This document shows, one piece after another, positions 11,088 to 22,534 of a DNA stretch of 64,000 nucleotides. Under the pieces are notes generated by a model that worked only from the letters and a program-made list of their open reading frames with translations, was not told the DNA's origin and searched no databases. Position numbers and translations under genes: made by a program. This DNA is from Dastarcus helophoroides (Eukaryota > Arthropoda > Insecta > Coleoptera > Bothrideridae), in contig CM053329.1 in NCBI GenBank assembly GCA_028583605.1, forward strand, positions 13,557,001 to 13,621,000, written 5' to 3'. Each line of letters begins with the position of its first letter. The stretch's first letter is position 1.

Positions 11088-11480
11088 CGAGGTATGTTCA
11101 AAAAGTAAGGTGACTTTATATTTTTATGAAACAATATTTACTTCATCAACATTTACAGTGTCCCCTTCAAAGTAATCCCCCTCAGATACAATGCACTTGT
11201 GCCAACGCTTTTTTCAATCTTCAAAGCACTTCTCATAAGCACTTTTTGGTATAGCTTTTAGCTGCTCTAGCGATGCAGCTTTTATTTCATCAATCGTTGC
11301 AAATCTTCGTCCTTTCAAAGGTCTTTTAAGTTTTGGGAACAGGAAAAAGTCGCAGGGGACCAAATCCGGTGAATATGGTGGCTGAGGCATGATTGTCGTA
11401 TTGTTTTTGGCCGAAAAACTTCTCACAAGCAACAATAAATGAACAAGTGCATTGTAGTAGTACAAAAGCCATGAATTATT
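11088..11480 (-). mobile_element. Mariner remnant (transposase C-terminus plus 3' TIR)
   Basis: The outer end is a mariner-type inverted repeat (acgaggtatgttcaaaaag) preceded by TA at 11086-11087. The minus-strand frame 11465-11214 reads PQPPYSPDLVPCDFFLFPK, the third-Asp block of mariner transposases, followed by the usual C-terminal tail. The second catalytic block, normally HDNAPAH, reads YYYNALVH, so that Asp is lost. The 5' two-thirds of the gene and the other TIR are missing. It is inserted in, or fused to, the truncated end of hAT copy 2. Non-functional. Confidence 0.85.
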
Positions 11481-13520
11481 TTTTCACAATTCCAATGTCG
11501 GATATCGAAATTCTGAACTTAATCTTGAGTTTTTTGAATTTGGAATTTTAATTCGAGATATCTAGAAAAGTCTACATTTATAGTGGACAAACTCGTTTTA
11601 GAAAAAGTTTAATTAGGACCGAGTTTATACTTAAAAATAACTAGAATTCATTGATAAACATTTTTAAAAATATTAACTTTTTTAGAAATTTTGAATTTCC
11701 GAACAAAAAGTAGGATATTTTAATTCTTAACAAATTTAGCTGTTCGAACTTGAAATTTTTAGTTTCTTAAATTCGAAATTTTAGAAATAAGTTGACATTT
11801 AGAATTACTCTATAAATCCAAAGAAAAAAGAAGCTATAATTTTTGAATTTCCGAACAAAAAGTTGTTCGAACTCGAAATTTTCAATTTCTTAAATTCGTA
11901 ATTTTAGAAATAAGTTGTCATAAATCCGAAAGAAAAAAGAAGCCATAATTTTTGAAAAAAAAAAGGTTTGAAGTCAAAATTTTCTAAAAAAATCTCTAAT
12001 TTCCAAAAAATGTCTATCAACAAAAACCTATAACAGTCAACATTTTGTCTTGAAACAAAATTCAAAAAGTAAACTTTGATATTTCCTGAAACTTTTAGTG
12101 TTTACTCAAAATGGCCAGGGGATCTTTTAAAATTTAATGTCTAGAAGGAAAGTCAAAATATTTTGAAGAAGTCTGAATTTTGAACCAGTGCTAATGTAAA
12201 AATTTTGAAAAATAAACTAAAGTCATTAAGCTCATTTTTTTCAAAATTTCGCCTTTAATTTTGACATTTTTTAACTCGTAAAAAGATGTAAAAATTTTAT
12301 ATATCAAGTTTTTCTAAAAACGTGAATTTAAAGTTGAAATGTCGTGATTAACGGTAAAAAATTTCTCAATTAAAGTTGAAATTTGAGAACTAATATAGAA
12401 ATTTCAATATTTTTTTGGAAGTTTTCACTTGAAAGTCGAATTTTGGAGAATAAAGTCGAATTTTTGAAATCGTAATCGAAATATAAACAAATCAACCTCA
12501 TAACAAAAAATTTCGAAATTTTTTATTACGAAGTTAAAACTTTGAAACAATTAAAAATTTCGAAATAAGCTGATGGGTTAAAGTTAATAAAAAAATCCTG
12601 AATTTTCCAACTTAAAAATGCTCAAGATTTTTGTAAAACTCGAAATTTATAAAAGATTCGACATTTTAGACATTTTTTTTAAAGTTCAATCGCCATGTTA
12701 GAAAAATTATAGAAGAAAATTATGGCTTATAAGAGATTTCGAATTTTTTGTAAAGAGCCTAACATTCAAAATTTTATTTAAATACCGAATTTAAAATTTC
12801 AATTCTTAAATTCCAAAACTGTAAAACTGTTATCACAAAATCCAAGTTTTTTTTCAAAATTTGGTGTTAAATCTCGAAAAATCACTTGCATAAATTTCCA
12901 ATTCTTCTCAAAATCTCAATTTTTCTAAAATGGGGAGTTTAAGCTTGAAAAACTTGCAAAATTCGACATTATTTTAATAAACTTTAAAACTTAAGATTGA
13001 AAATTCAAATGAAAAGAAGAAATTTCAAGAAAAGTTTAAATTTTTCTAGAAACGAAATCTCAAATTTAAAAGTCAAAATTTTGGAAAAAATTCAAATGAG
13101 TTTAAAATAAAAATTTTAAGATTTAGGGTGAAAATTCGAGAATGAACACGAAATTTTAAGAATTTCATTTGAAAATGTTATACTCCTTCTGAATAACCTG
13201 AGTATAACCTGAAACCTATATTGTTTTTTAATTCGACTGAGATTGTTAATTTTGAGTTTTGGCCTATTAATGCCTTTTTTTAAAGAGTATTTTACCTTTT
13301 TGTTGCCTTCTTTAGCTTTTCGTTTTTGCCTAATTTAACATTTTGCTCACCTTTTTACTTAGCTTGATTGTGCTTAAAATTCTCTCTCTAATAATAAGAA
13401 ATGGCGCCAAATTTGAAAAAAAACATCCTTACATTTCAAAAACAAAATGGTCGATTAATAATGGTTTTTAAAAAGGTCGCTGATTTTTAAAGTTCAGTTC
13501 TATCTTGTGTGAAGCCAAAA
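11481..13520. other. A/T-rich degenerate repeat tract
   Basis: About 2 kb made of loosely repeated words such as gaaattttt, aaaattcgaa and tttaaattcg, with no ORF resembling a protein family. It looks like the same simple-sequence class as the hAT interior but lacks its termini. Confidence 0.6.
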
Positions 13521-14230
13521 AATTTCGGGGGGGGGGGGGCGGCTACAGCCTCCTAGCCCCCCTGGTTAGTTAGGGGCCTGCAAAGAATTTTTAAACATAT
13601 GCAAAGAGTATTAACCGTCATTTTTATGTAAACTAGTTTAGAATTTCTGCAATTTAAATATCATACTATTACAAATAAATATGATGCATGGAATATGCAC
13701 GAGTAAATTTTAGGTCTACATAGATAGGCATGCAATTCCTTTGAAATGATTCAAATGCATGCAGAATTATCTTTAACGTGCCAAGATGAGGAATTGGACA
13801 TTTAGTTAAGCTGAAATGCAATTTGTAGTGCAAATTTTATGGAAAATTATTTCATAGCGAGAAGGAATGATGAGTAAAGAACAATTTATCACAAATGTTT
13901 TCTATGCTCGACGTGCACAACTTATTAAATATTATCCCAGCAAAACAAAGACGCCAGCTTATGTTGTAATTTGAGTTGGTAATAGTAATAACAGTCGTGC
14001 CATTCCGTTCTTTGACTACAAACAATAGCTATACAATTGTCAGTTCGGTTCAAATGCAACTGTACGAGCACAATACACGCTTGTTTATATTTTTTAAAGT
14101 CAGCTACAAGCTGATATTTAACTCGATGACAAGCTTAGGCGATCGATGGGGTTGTCCCAATTCTGGTTCACCAAACATGGTTGGAAAAATTTTAACAAGT
14201 AATTTTATGTTGTTTTTTTACTATAAAAAT
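13521..14230. other. Intergenic with a G10 run
   Basis: A run of about 11 G at 13528-13539 is followed by ggctacagcctcctagcccc. The rest is unique-looking. The 86-aa frame at 13976-14236 has no recognisable motif. Confidence 0.4.
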
Positions 14231-15930
14231 TTGTAGACATACTTTTAAGAAAACATGAGTAAAAATTAAAAGTATAAATCCAAGATTTTGGGAAAAAGGC
14301 AAGTTTTCAAAAATAAAACAAGCTTGCATTATTTTTTTTCTTTTAATTAAAAGTTTTTAATCGAAACTTTAGAAAAAAGTCGAAACTATTACTACTAGTG
14401 CATATGCCTGGAATTACAAAAAAACCGTTGACAATTCAAATTAAAAATGAATTTATAAAATAAATTTCGATAAAAAATTGAAATCTCGAGATCAATGTTA
14501 TAATTTCGAGTTTATAATAAAATAAAGGAAAAATATTGAAATGTATTGACAAAAATTTGAATTTGAAAATGAAAAATTTGAAAAAAAGTTGATTTAGTAA
14601 ACAGATAAGGTTAAAATTTTCAAAAAAAAGCATTCTAAAATAATCGAATTCGCAAAAAGGTTGAAAAATTTGGTTTTAATTTTAAAAATTTTGGGAAAAA
14701 AGTAAAAATTTCAATTAAACACATTTTAAACTATATTTCGACTTTTTTTTCCTGGAAAGTCGATTTTTATTGAAATTTGGATCCTTAATTTCTGATTTTT
14801 GACTTTTTATGTAAGAGTTTGAATTTTAAGTCGAATTTTTGGAAAAGAAGTCAAAAGGGAATAAAAAACTTTGGGAAACATTAAAAATTTGAATAAACTC
14901 GAAATTTCGAGGAAAAAGTTAAGATTTCGAAAAAACAAAAGACATATTTTTTTTATAATGGGCCCGTAATTTTGTTCGCAAACATGTCTCTCTTATCAGT
15001 GGATTATTTAGATTTTTTGATAAAAATTAAAAATTGAAAAAATTGAAAAGCGTTAAATCTCAAAGAAGTGATCTAAATTGGAAAACGTTAAATCTCAAAG
15101 AAGTAATCTACATTTTAGCTTGAAAATTTTTAACTTTTTCTGGAATTTGTATTTTTTTCTCGAAATTTGAAAATTGACTTGAAAATGTTTGATTTTATTA
15201 TTTCAGAAATTCGTCTTCCAGGTCGAATTTTTTGAATATCAGGAAAAATTAAAAATTTCAAAAAACTGGACACTTCGAGGAAAAGGTAAGATTTCGAGAA
15301 AGAACAAAAAATATTTCTTAAAAATAATTCCTTGGTTTTTCCTGCAGAAATGTCGATTCTTTGGATTTTTGAGAAAGAATTAAAAATTGAAAAAAGTCGA
15401 GAAATGTTATATCTTAAATTTTTTTTTCGAAAATTATGCACTTATTTTGGAATGTTTCCTTTCTCGAAATTTGAAAACTAAATTTAAAATGTATGATTTT
15501 TTATTTTTTCGAATTGAAACCCAAATTTTCGTATATTTTTCCGGAAATTTCAACAGTAAAGTGGAAACGTTGCAGTCGAAATTTAGAATAAAAAAATGAA
15601 ATTTTGAGGCAAAAATTGAAATTTAGTTAACAAATCTTTGAAAAAAATTTAATATTTCAGGACAAATCAAAACTTTGAATGGTTTAAAAAAAATGAATAA
15701 CTAGAAACTTTGATTTTCAGAAAAAAAATCGATTTTTTTCTTTCCAATTTTTAATTTAAAATTTCGTATTTCAAATATTTTATTTAAATTTTCTATCTAC
15801 AATTTCTTTAAAAAAAATTTGACATATAAACCCCAATGTGGGGATTAAACCCGAAATTCAAGATAAAAATCGAAATTTTGATTAAAAAAATCAAAAACCT
15901 TTCAAAGGATGTTAAAAGTTACAAAAATTG
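14231..15930. other. A-rich degenerate repeat tract
   Basis: Dominated by aaaaattgaaa, aaaagtcgaaat and gaaatttcgagg words on the plus strand. Short ORFs on both strands are by-products of the composition. No coding or RNA signature seen. Confidence 0.6.
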
Positions 15931-15981
15931 AATAACAAATTTTGTCCCTGAAACCAAGAAAGATTAAAAAACACAACAAAT

Positions 15982-16026
15982 ATTGCTCTAACACGTTTCG
16001 ATAACCAAGCTATCATCTTCAGAGAG
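15982..16026 (-). ncRNA. Hammerhead-ribozyme-like motif, left arm
   Basis: Inverse copy of the right-arm motif: on the minus strand CTGAAGA, stem II GATAG/TTATC (one G-U pair), GAAA, then ACGTGT and TAGAG pairing with CTCT. The changes in stems II and III relative to the right arm mostly keep pairing through G-U. Confidence 0.5.
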
Positions 16027-16035
16027 ATACAGTAT

Positions 16036-16076
16036 CTCTCTGAAGATGATAGCTTGACTATCGAAACGCGTTAGAG
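16036..16076 (+). ncRNA. Hammerhead-ribozyme-like motif, right arm
   Basis: Core CTGAAGA (16040-16046), one extra T, stem II GATAG/CTATC with a CTTGA loop (16048-16062), then GAAA (16063-16066). Stem III would be the self-complementary ACGCGT, and stem I is CTCT (16036-16039) with AGAG (16073-16076), four pairs. A palindromic stem III with no loop is the type that can only form as a dimer. The extra base between CUGAAGA and stem II departs from the canonical core. Activity is not shown. Confidence 0.55.
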
Positions 16077-16175
16077 CAACCTCTTTTGTGTTTTTTAACC
16101 TTTCTTGATTTCAGGGGACAAGATTTTTATTTCAGTTTTTGAAGATAATCAAGAACCAGTCCGTTCCACCAAAAA

Positions 16176-16980
16176 AAAAGTTACAAAATAAAATAACCAA
16201 CTCGCTTCTAATATAGGAAATATTTGATGATGGAATTAAGTCTAATTGGGGGCTATTAAATCGCAAATTAAATTATGCAAGAACCCGCGGCCTGTAGGCA
16301 GAAATAGAAGGAACAAAGCGGACGATGTGTGGATCCCGAAGTGAAAAGGATCCCGTCGAGCAGAGGAACGTTCATTAGTCAGTACTGTCGTCGTCAGTGA
16401 GAAAGCATGAATGCCATTATGGCCGAAATTAATTATTATAATGTTCCAAACAAAACGAGAAGAATTAAGCTTCGCGGAGCTTTCTCATTTTTAACGCTTG
16501 CTAAATTTAATACGGCTAAAATGGGATTTGCTTTTAAATTACGATACAAAGCCAGAGAGTAAAACGCATATACGTCTTTTCATTTAATTTAATGAGTTCT
16601 TTCTCCGCGCTCTCAATTCGGAGACTTGCAAAAAACGAAAAAAGGACGAATTAATGGATTTATTTACGGACACGTTTTCAACTTTCAGGTCAAAATTTCC
16701 GCCATTTTCTGTGAGTACCAGTTTGATTTTTCCAAAGGTAAAAATGATAATAGGCGCCCAGTTTAACCTCTGCTACTTCGATGTATCAAAAACATCGATG
16801 TTTTCGTTTCGACGTTCGATATTCTTGTATCAATACTTTCGTTCCGTTGTATCGACGGTATCGATATGCTTATTCGATGTATCGTTTGGTGAAGTACCTT
16901 TTCGGTAGTTAAAATTTATTTAGGAACTAGCTGATATGTTACCCAATCCCATTCACTGTTTTACGGCCACTACTTTATTT
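16176..16980. other. Unique-looking intergenic DNA with clustered ATCGAT words
   Basis: No gene recognised. Between 16790 and 16890 there are repeated atcgatg, tatcgac and tatcgata-like words. The 84-aa frame at 16654-16908 has no motif. Confidence 0.4.
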
Positions 16981-18830
16981 AATTTGTTTAAATAAATCGA
17001 TTTTTTAAATATGGCTTTTTTAAAAATTTCTCTCTTTTTAAATTTGGTCTTTTCCTAAAATCTCTACTTTTTCCAAAGTTTCGACTCTTAAAATTTCACC
17101 TCTTCAACATTTCGACTTTTCCGAAAATTTCAACTTTTTCAAAATTTTGCCCATTTTGAAAATTTCCATTTTACTGGAAATTTCGATTTTTTTTTAACGT
17201 TACGCGATTTATCGAACGTTCACCTTTTTAAAGTTTTGAAATGTCCATTTTATTTAAAGAATTTTTCTATAATTCCGATTTTATTTCCAAAATTTGAATT
17301 GTTTATCAAAATTTCAACTTTTTCAAAACTTTCGCTCTAAAATTTACTATCCACAATTATGATTTTTTTAAAAAATTTGCTTGTTTGAAAATGTCGACTT
17401 TTCTGATAATTTCGACTATTTTTAAACTCTTTCTCTTTCGAAAATTCTAGATTTTTTGGAAAGCTTGACACCCAAGGTTGTTAAAAATGTCCAATTTTTT
17501 AAAAAATTGTATCTTTCCTAAATTTCGATTTTATTTCAAAATTTAGACTTTTGTCAGAAGATTTCGGCTTCTTGTCAAAATTTGGGTTTTTTAAGGCTCA
17601 ACATTTCGACTCTTTTAAAAATCTCTCTCTTTTACCAAAATTGTTTTTTTTTTAATTTTTACTTTTAAAAATGTAGATCTTATTTTCTAAAATTTTGACA
17701 CCTTTAAAAATATTGACTTTTTGAAAATTCCGACGTTCTTTCGAAATTTCCATTCCGAAAGTTCTTAATTTTTTAAAATTGAACCTCTTTTTTCCAAAAA
17801 TGTCTGCCCTTTTTGAAAACTTTCAATTTTTATTGAAAATTTCGACTTTATTCGAAAATTTCGAATTGTTTAAATCGCGACATTTTCTTAAAATGACGAC
17901 TTTTTTTGATATTTCCGCTACTTTTTAAAATTTTCGATTTTTTTAATAAATTTCAACTTACACTGTCAACCTTATACAGCTTTTTTTAAAACAAAATTGA
18001 CTGTTTTGAACATTTTGACATTTTTTCAAAACAAAATTCCAATCTTTTGAAAATATATATTCAATCAAAAGTTTTAACTCTTTAAAGAAAAACGACATTT
18101 ATCTTTTTTTTAATTTTAACTAACCAAAATTTTCTGTTTCTCAACATTTTTACTTTTCTTCGATATTTAGGCTCTTTGAAAATTTCGGCTTTTCTTGCAA
18201 ATTTAACTGAAAATGCTTCATTTCTTAAATCTCTACATTTCTTTATAATTTTGATTATTTTTGAAATTCGGATTATTTTTCAAATTTTCAACTTTTCTGA
18301 AAGTTGTTATGAAATTTTCTTCATTTTATCAAAACCTTTGAATTTTTTGAAAAGGTCAACTTTTAATAGAATCTTTTAAAAATGTTTACATTATTTTTCA
18401 AAAGTCTGATTTTTCTAAATCCTAATTTTCAGTGAAAATTTTTCGAAATTTCAACTTTTGTAAAAGTTTTTTGAAATTTTCTTTATTTTATCAAAATCCT
18501 TGAATTTTTTGAAAAGGTCGACCTTTAATAGAATCTTTTAAAAATAGTGACATTGTTTTTCAATAGTCTAATTTTCCCTAATTTTCAATGAAAATTTTTC
18601 GAAATTATATTTTTCAAAATTTTGACTTCCAAAAATTTTAACTTTCTTGAAAATTTCGCTTTTGACTTTTGTTAACATTTTGGTTTATTTTGCAAAAATT
18701 TCGTTGCATTTTCAAGTTTTTAATTTATTTCAAAAAATTGAACTATTCAAATTGTCGATTTTTTTCAACATTTTAGCTTTTTTTGATAATCTAAACTTTT
18801 TTTGTTGTTGAAAACTTCGAGCTAGCAATT
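16981..18830. other. T-rich degenerate repeat tract
   Basis: About 1.85 kb of ttttcgactttt, aaaatttcgac and tcaaaatttcaac words, the complement of the A-rich tract at 14.2-15.9 kb. A ~110-bp segment (18310-18390) recurs at 18465-18545 (tttgaattttttgaaaaggt), a local tandem copy. Not coding. Confidence 0.6.
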
Positions 18831-19747
18831 GCGCTCTAAGATATTCAATTGTAAATTACGATTATATGAATATGTTTTTCGGGTAAATAAAATGTCAAGG
18901 TGTAATAATATGTATTTTTCCATTCTGCAATATGCAAGGAAAAAACAAACACGTTTCCAAGATTAATACAGTTAAAATTGTGGGAGATGAAGCACGAATC
19001 TAAATTTCTAGATGCTAAATTCCGCTTAGGATGCTAAGAGAAATTCAACTTTTAGCGAGCGAACAAAATAGAAAGAAAGGAATTAGAAGTGCGAGAAGTG
19101 GAAGACTGAATTCGCACGAGTGCCGAGAAATCAATAATAAAACATGGGGGCAGCAGTAAACAATCAACTTACATCTCACTAACATATTCTCCACTCGGCT
19201 TACCTTTCATCCTTTTAACGCAAAGAGTGGGAGAAAGAGGAGAATAGGGAGGAATCGAAACTAGTTTTCTAAAACCGCAGCGCCGGCTCCCTTGTTTCTA
19301 ACGCTTGTTAAACGCTAAATGCCTTTCTAATCGTTATCGTTTCTGTGCTCTTAACCAAATTACTAAACCGTGTTTCGAATTAAATGCGAACACGTTTGCG
19401 CATGTCCCGGTGACAGATTTCCACGACAATCGCATCACTGATCACGCGAAATGGAAATCAACCTAAATCGGATAAATTATTGCTGTAATGACGGTCACCC
19501 TGAACGAGGTCTTTATTGCAAACCCAACTTTTATTTTAGGAAAGCCAGATATCAATCGTAACTAGTTTTCACTAAACATCGATAGGAAATAACGATAATA
19601 TCGATAGTCTCGATAGTTTTTAACAAGCAACGTTAGGCTTTTAATAAAAATGTTTAATGTTTCGTGAAAAAATCTTGAAAACTTCTATTCTAAATTCGAG
19701 ATTTAAGCTTGAAATTTTCACACTCCGAAATTCCAAAAACTGTCAAA
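18831..19747. other. Unique-looking intergenic DNA
   Basis: No ORF, TIR or RNA gene recognised. Several tatcgata-type words occur at 19575-19620 just before the Penelope-like element. Confidence 0.4.
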
Positions 19748-19881
19748 CTTTGTTCCTGAAGAAGCCCCCTACGATGGTGGGCGAAACGTCGAACACTTTT
19801 AGTAGTTCTTTGACACGGTCCAATCCCGGAAGAAGTATATCCTGTACTGACTCTGGCCGTGGAAGCCTTCGTTATCATATT
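19748..19881 (+). repeat. PLE left terminal direct repeat (pLTR)
   Basis: Runs from ctttgttcctgaagaagccc to gttatcatatt and is repeated 2,787 bp downstream with one clear difference (cacggtcc versus caccgtcc). The near identity suggests the copy is not very old. The repeat is also open in the reading frame of the downstream ORF. Confidence 0.9.
19751..19795 (+). ncRNA. Hammerhead-ribozyme-like motif in left pLTR
   Basis: Stem I TGTTC (19751-19755) pairs with GAACA (19791-19795), five pairs. Core CTGAAGA is 19756-19762, one extra A, then stem II GCCC (19764-19767) with GGGC (19779-19782), then GAAA (19783-19786). ACGT forms a self-complementary minimal stem III, and C19790 is the expected cleavage position. 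Known Penelope-like elements carry minimal type I hammerheads in these repeats. The extra base before stem II is non-canonical, and activity is untested. Confidence 0.65.
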
Positions 19882-22196
19882 CAGAACCTCTACGGGGAGG
19901 AAATTTCTTGCAAAACCCTTCTATTCTCTAAACTTCGTCATAAAGTTTCTAAGCTCATTTCCAATCTAACCTTTCTGTTGCGTTGCAGGGATCAGAATTT
20001 AATTCCAAAATCTTTTAGAATCAGGGATAACTTTAGAACCAATTCTTCATTCAAAATTCTTCATAAAGCTGGTTTGTCTCTTGTCCGGGATATGATTAAA
20101 CGGATTAAACGCGATTTGGCTTCGATTTCCCGACAATTGCTCGAACTCCATCTGGAACTTTCGAGTAGGTTGTCGGTTGAACATTGGAGTCATTTCGACG
20201 CCATATCCTATAATCAATCCGAAAAAACCTTTGAATTAGAAAATGTGAAACACAAAAAGAAATTCGAATCCCTAAGTCCCAAGGTCAAAACTCATAGTTC
20301 AGTCTCAAAAACAGTAGTCAATTTGTCTTCCCGTCCACTATCGGATAACGAACAGACCATCTTATCCAAAGGACTGAATTTTGCTGTCGCCCCAAGAAAA
20401 ATTCCAACTGAAGAAATAATCAGTGCGGTAGAGTCTTCCATCAGAACTCTCCTCAAGGAGGTTGCAGATCCCATTCGTTTTCAAACCACAAAAATTCTAA
20501 AACATGCCAAACCACCAAAGTCCAACATTTCTAGAGAAGAAAGATGTGCCCTTAAAACCCTAAAAACAGATTCTTCAATCACTATTCTTTCGGCTGACAA
20601 AGGTAATGCAACTGTCATTTTGGATAAATCCGAGTATGCATCCAAAATTAACGCCCTGTTAAATGACGGATCCTATATTCCTCTTCCTAGGGACCCAACA
20701 AGCAAAATTGAACGTGAACTAAAGTCGAAACTAAAATCCTCAAATTTGCCCGCAGACACTCTCAGACATCTTGTTCCGAAAGAATCCAAACCACCTCGTC
20801 TTTATGGTCTCCCCAAAAATCACAAACCCAATATTCCTTTTAGGCCCATTGTCAGCACGATAAATTCCCTACCTACAATGTCTCGAAATACTTATCTAAC
20901 ATCCTCAAGTCATATCCCGGAAACACATCGTCACACGTCCTAGATTCCAAACACTTTGTCGAATTATTGTCCGAATTAACCCTAGACCCCAACGACATAT
21001 TAGTAAGTTTTGACGTCACTTCACTATTCACAAACGTCCCAGTTTCCGACTCCATGACGATAATTCGTCAATTACTTTCAGGCAAAGAGAATGCAGATTC
21101 TCTAGCTGATTTAACTGAAATGTGTCTCACATCGACTTATTTTTCTTTTAATGGCAGTTTCTATAAACAAGTCTCCGGCACCCCGATGGGTTCTCCCTTA
21201 TCCCCAGTCGTAGCAAATATTTTTATGGAATCTTTCGAAAACACTGCGTTGGAAACTGCAGATTTAAAACCCAAGGTTTGGCTTCGGTATGTAGATGACA
21301 CATTTATTGTATGACCACATGGCAAGGATTCACTAAATTTATTTTTGGAACACCTAAACAGTTTACATTCCTCTATTAGCTTCACTATGGAAATCAAAAA
21401 CAATGGTTCTCTTCCCTTTCTTGACGTACTGGTCACTCGTTTACCAAACGGTCGCGTTTCTCATTCCGTTTATCGAAAACCCACCCATACTAATCGTTAT
21501 TTGCATGCAGAGTCCCATCATCACCCTTCCCAAAAACGTTCCGTCATAAATTCACTGGTTTCACGAGCTGTAGCAATTTCACAACCAATAAATCTTTCAG
21601 ACGAGTTGAACAATATTCGTTTCAACCTCCGCAACAATGATTACAAATCGCACGACATTGAAACTGTCATTAAACGACATCTTCACCCTACCCCTCGTCC
21701 TTCACAAAATTCAACAGTTTCTTCTAAAGCCTTTCTTCCTTATGTTCGCGGAGTAACAGATCAAATCGGAAAATTATTGAGAAAACACAACTTCAAACCC
21801 ACTTTTTCATCATCCTCAAAGATCCAACAGCTCCTTCCATCTCCCAAAGATAAAATTTCATCCTTTTGTTCTAATGGCGTGTATAGGGTTCCTTGTTCTT
21901 GTGGTTCAGTGTACATCGGAGAAACGGGGCGATCATTTAAGACGCCAATATCCGAGCACCAAAGGTGTCTTAGGTCTGGTTTATTTTCGCAGTCAGCCAT
22001 TGCCGAACATCAACATGAGACCGGACATAAGATTCTCTTAGATAATATTTCAATTATATCCAATATTCCCAATTACTATAATAGGAAGATACGCGAGGCC
22101 ATCGAAATCCCAAAATTCCCCAATAACATCAACAGAGACGAAGGTTACATGTTTTCCTCCATCTGGAAACCAACCATCGGAAATCTTCGGAAGTGA
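19882..22196 (+). pseudogene. Penelope-type reverse transcriptase with GIY-YIG endonuclease (broken)
   Basis: Open frame runs 19657-20943, then 20967-21314, then 21345-22196; start codon uncertain because the frame is open through the pLTR. Visible in order: SADKGNATVILDK (about 20582), YGLPKNHKPNIPFRPIVS (RT1-2, 20803), LVSFDVTSLFTNVP (motif A, 21001), GTPMGSPLSPVVANIF (motif B, 21178), YVDDTFIV (catalytic YVDD, 21288). The GIY-YIG block is GVYRVPCSCGSVYIGETGRS (about 21873), with a CxC zinc-ligand-like pair. Breaks: a one-base loss in the run near 20870 shifts the frame after RPIVSTINS, and TGA at 21313-21315 interrupts just after YVDDTFIV, where a Trp codon needs one change. The catalytic residues themselves are intact. 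The RT copies PLE RNA and the endonuclease nicks target DNA. Confidence in identity is high; the copy is inactive as it stands. Confidence 0.92.
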
Positions 22197-22237
22197 TCGC
22201 ACAGACGCGTGGTATATAAAGTTTCCCTCTTTCCTGT

Positions 22238-22465
22238 CAGAAGAGTTTCGCCTCTGGTATGGTGGACATACTGAGTTACCGTGCTCTTCTGCCTAAACTT
22301 TCTTTTGTACCAAGTTTCAATTCAGAAGAGTTTCACCTCTGGTATGGTGGACATACTGAGTTACCGTGCTCTTCTGTCTAGACTTTCTTATCCTTTGTAC
22401 CAATTTTCAATTCAGAAGAGTTTCGCCTCTGGTATGGTGGACATACTGAGTTACCGTGCTCTGAT
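22238..22465 (+). repeat. Three tandem 85-90-bp repeats 3' of the PLE ORF, each a potential hairpin
   Basis: Units start at 22238, 22323 and 22413 with cagaagagttt. Each contains the invariant phrase tatggtggacatactgagtt and ends in ctcttctg, the inverse of cagaagag (the third ends ctctgatg). Each of the first two units can therefore close an 8-bp stem. They sit between the stop codon and the right pLTR. Role unknown; a binding or priming structure in the 3' UTR is conceivable. Confidence 0.85.
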
Positions 22466-22534
22466 GCTTTGAAATTGGCCTTTTATTTTTATTTTTCTTT
22501 TTTGCATAGTCCCTCATTTCATCTATTTTTCTTT

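Larger units (their letters stand above)
15931..16175. repeat. Foldback repeat with two head-to-head hammerhead-like motifs
   Basis: Two ~95-bp arms meet at a single central base (16031). The left arm (about 15934-16030) is the inverse of the right (16032-16128), covering gtccctgaaaccaagaaaga at the outside and gagatac/gtatctc at the centre. Each arm contains a CTGAAGA…stem…GAAAC motif. The right side continues about 45 bp further (gaagataatcaagaaccagt and an A9 tract) without a partner on the left. The same design recurs at 34.5 kb, and fragments occur at 6.1, 6.7, 41.2, 56.8 and 60.8 kb, so it is a dispersed family. A Penelope-like origin is possible because such elements carry inverted terminal copies and hammerheads; that is inference. 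Confidence 0.8.

Noticed and set aside
13525..13575. G-quadruplex from the G-run
   Set aside because: A single long G-run followed by C-runs; no four spaced G-tracts on one strand.
13976..14236. 86-aa ORF in unique-looking sequence
   Set aside because: No recognisable motif, no homologue in the window and no splice or promoter support.
15130..15599. Several 60-100-aa ORFs rich in F, K, N, I in the A/T-rich tracts
   Set aside because: Overlapping frames on both strands with composition-driven residues and no family motif; the same occurs throughout all simple-sequence tracts.
16654..16908. 84-aa ORF over the ATCGAT cluster
   Set aside because: Serine/phenylalanine-rich with no motif; explained by the local word repeats.
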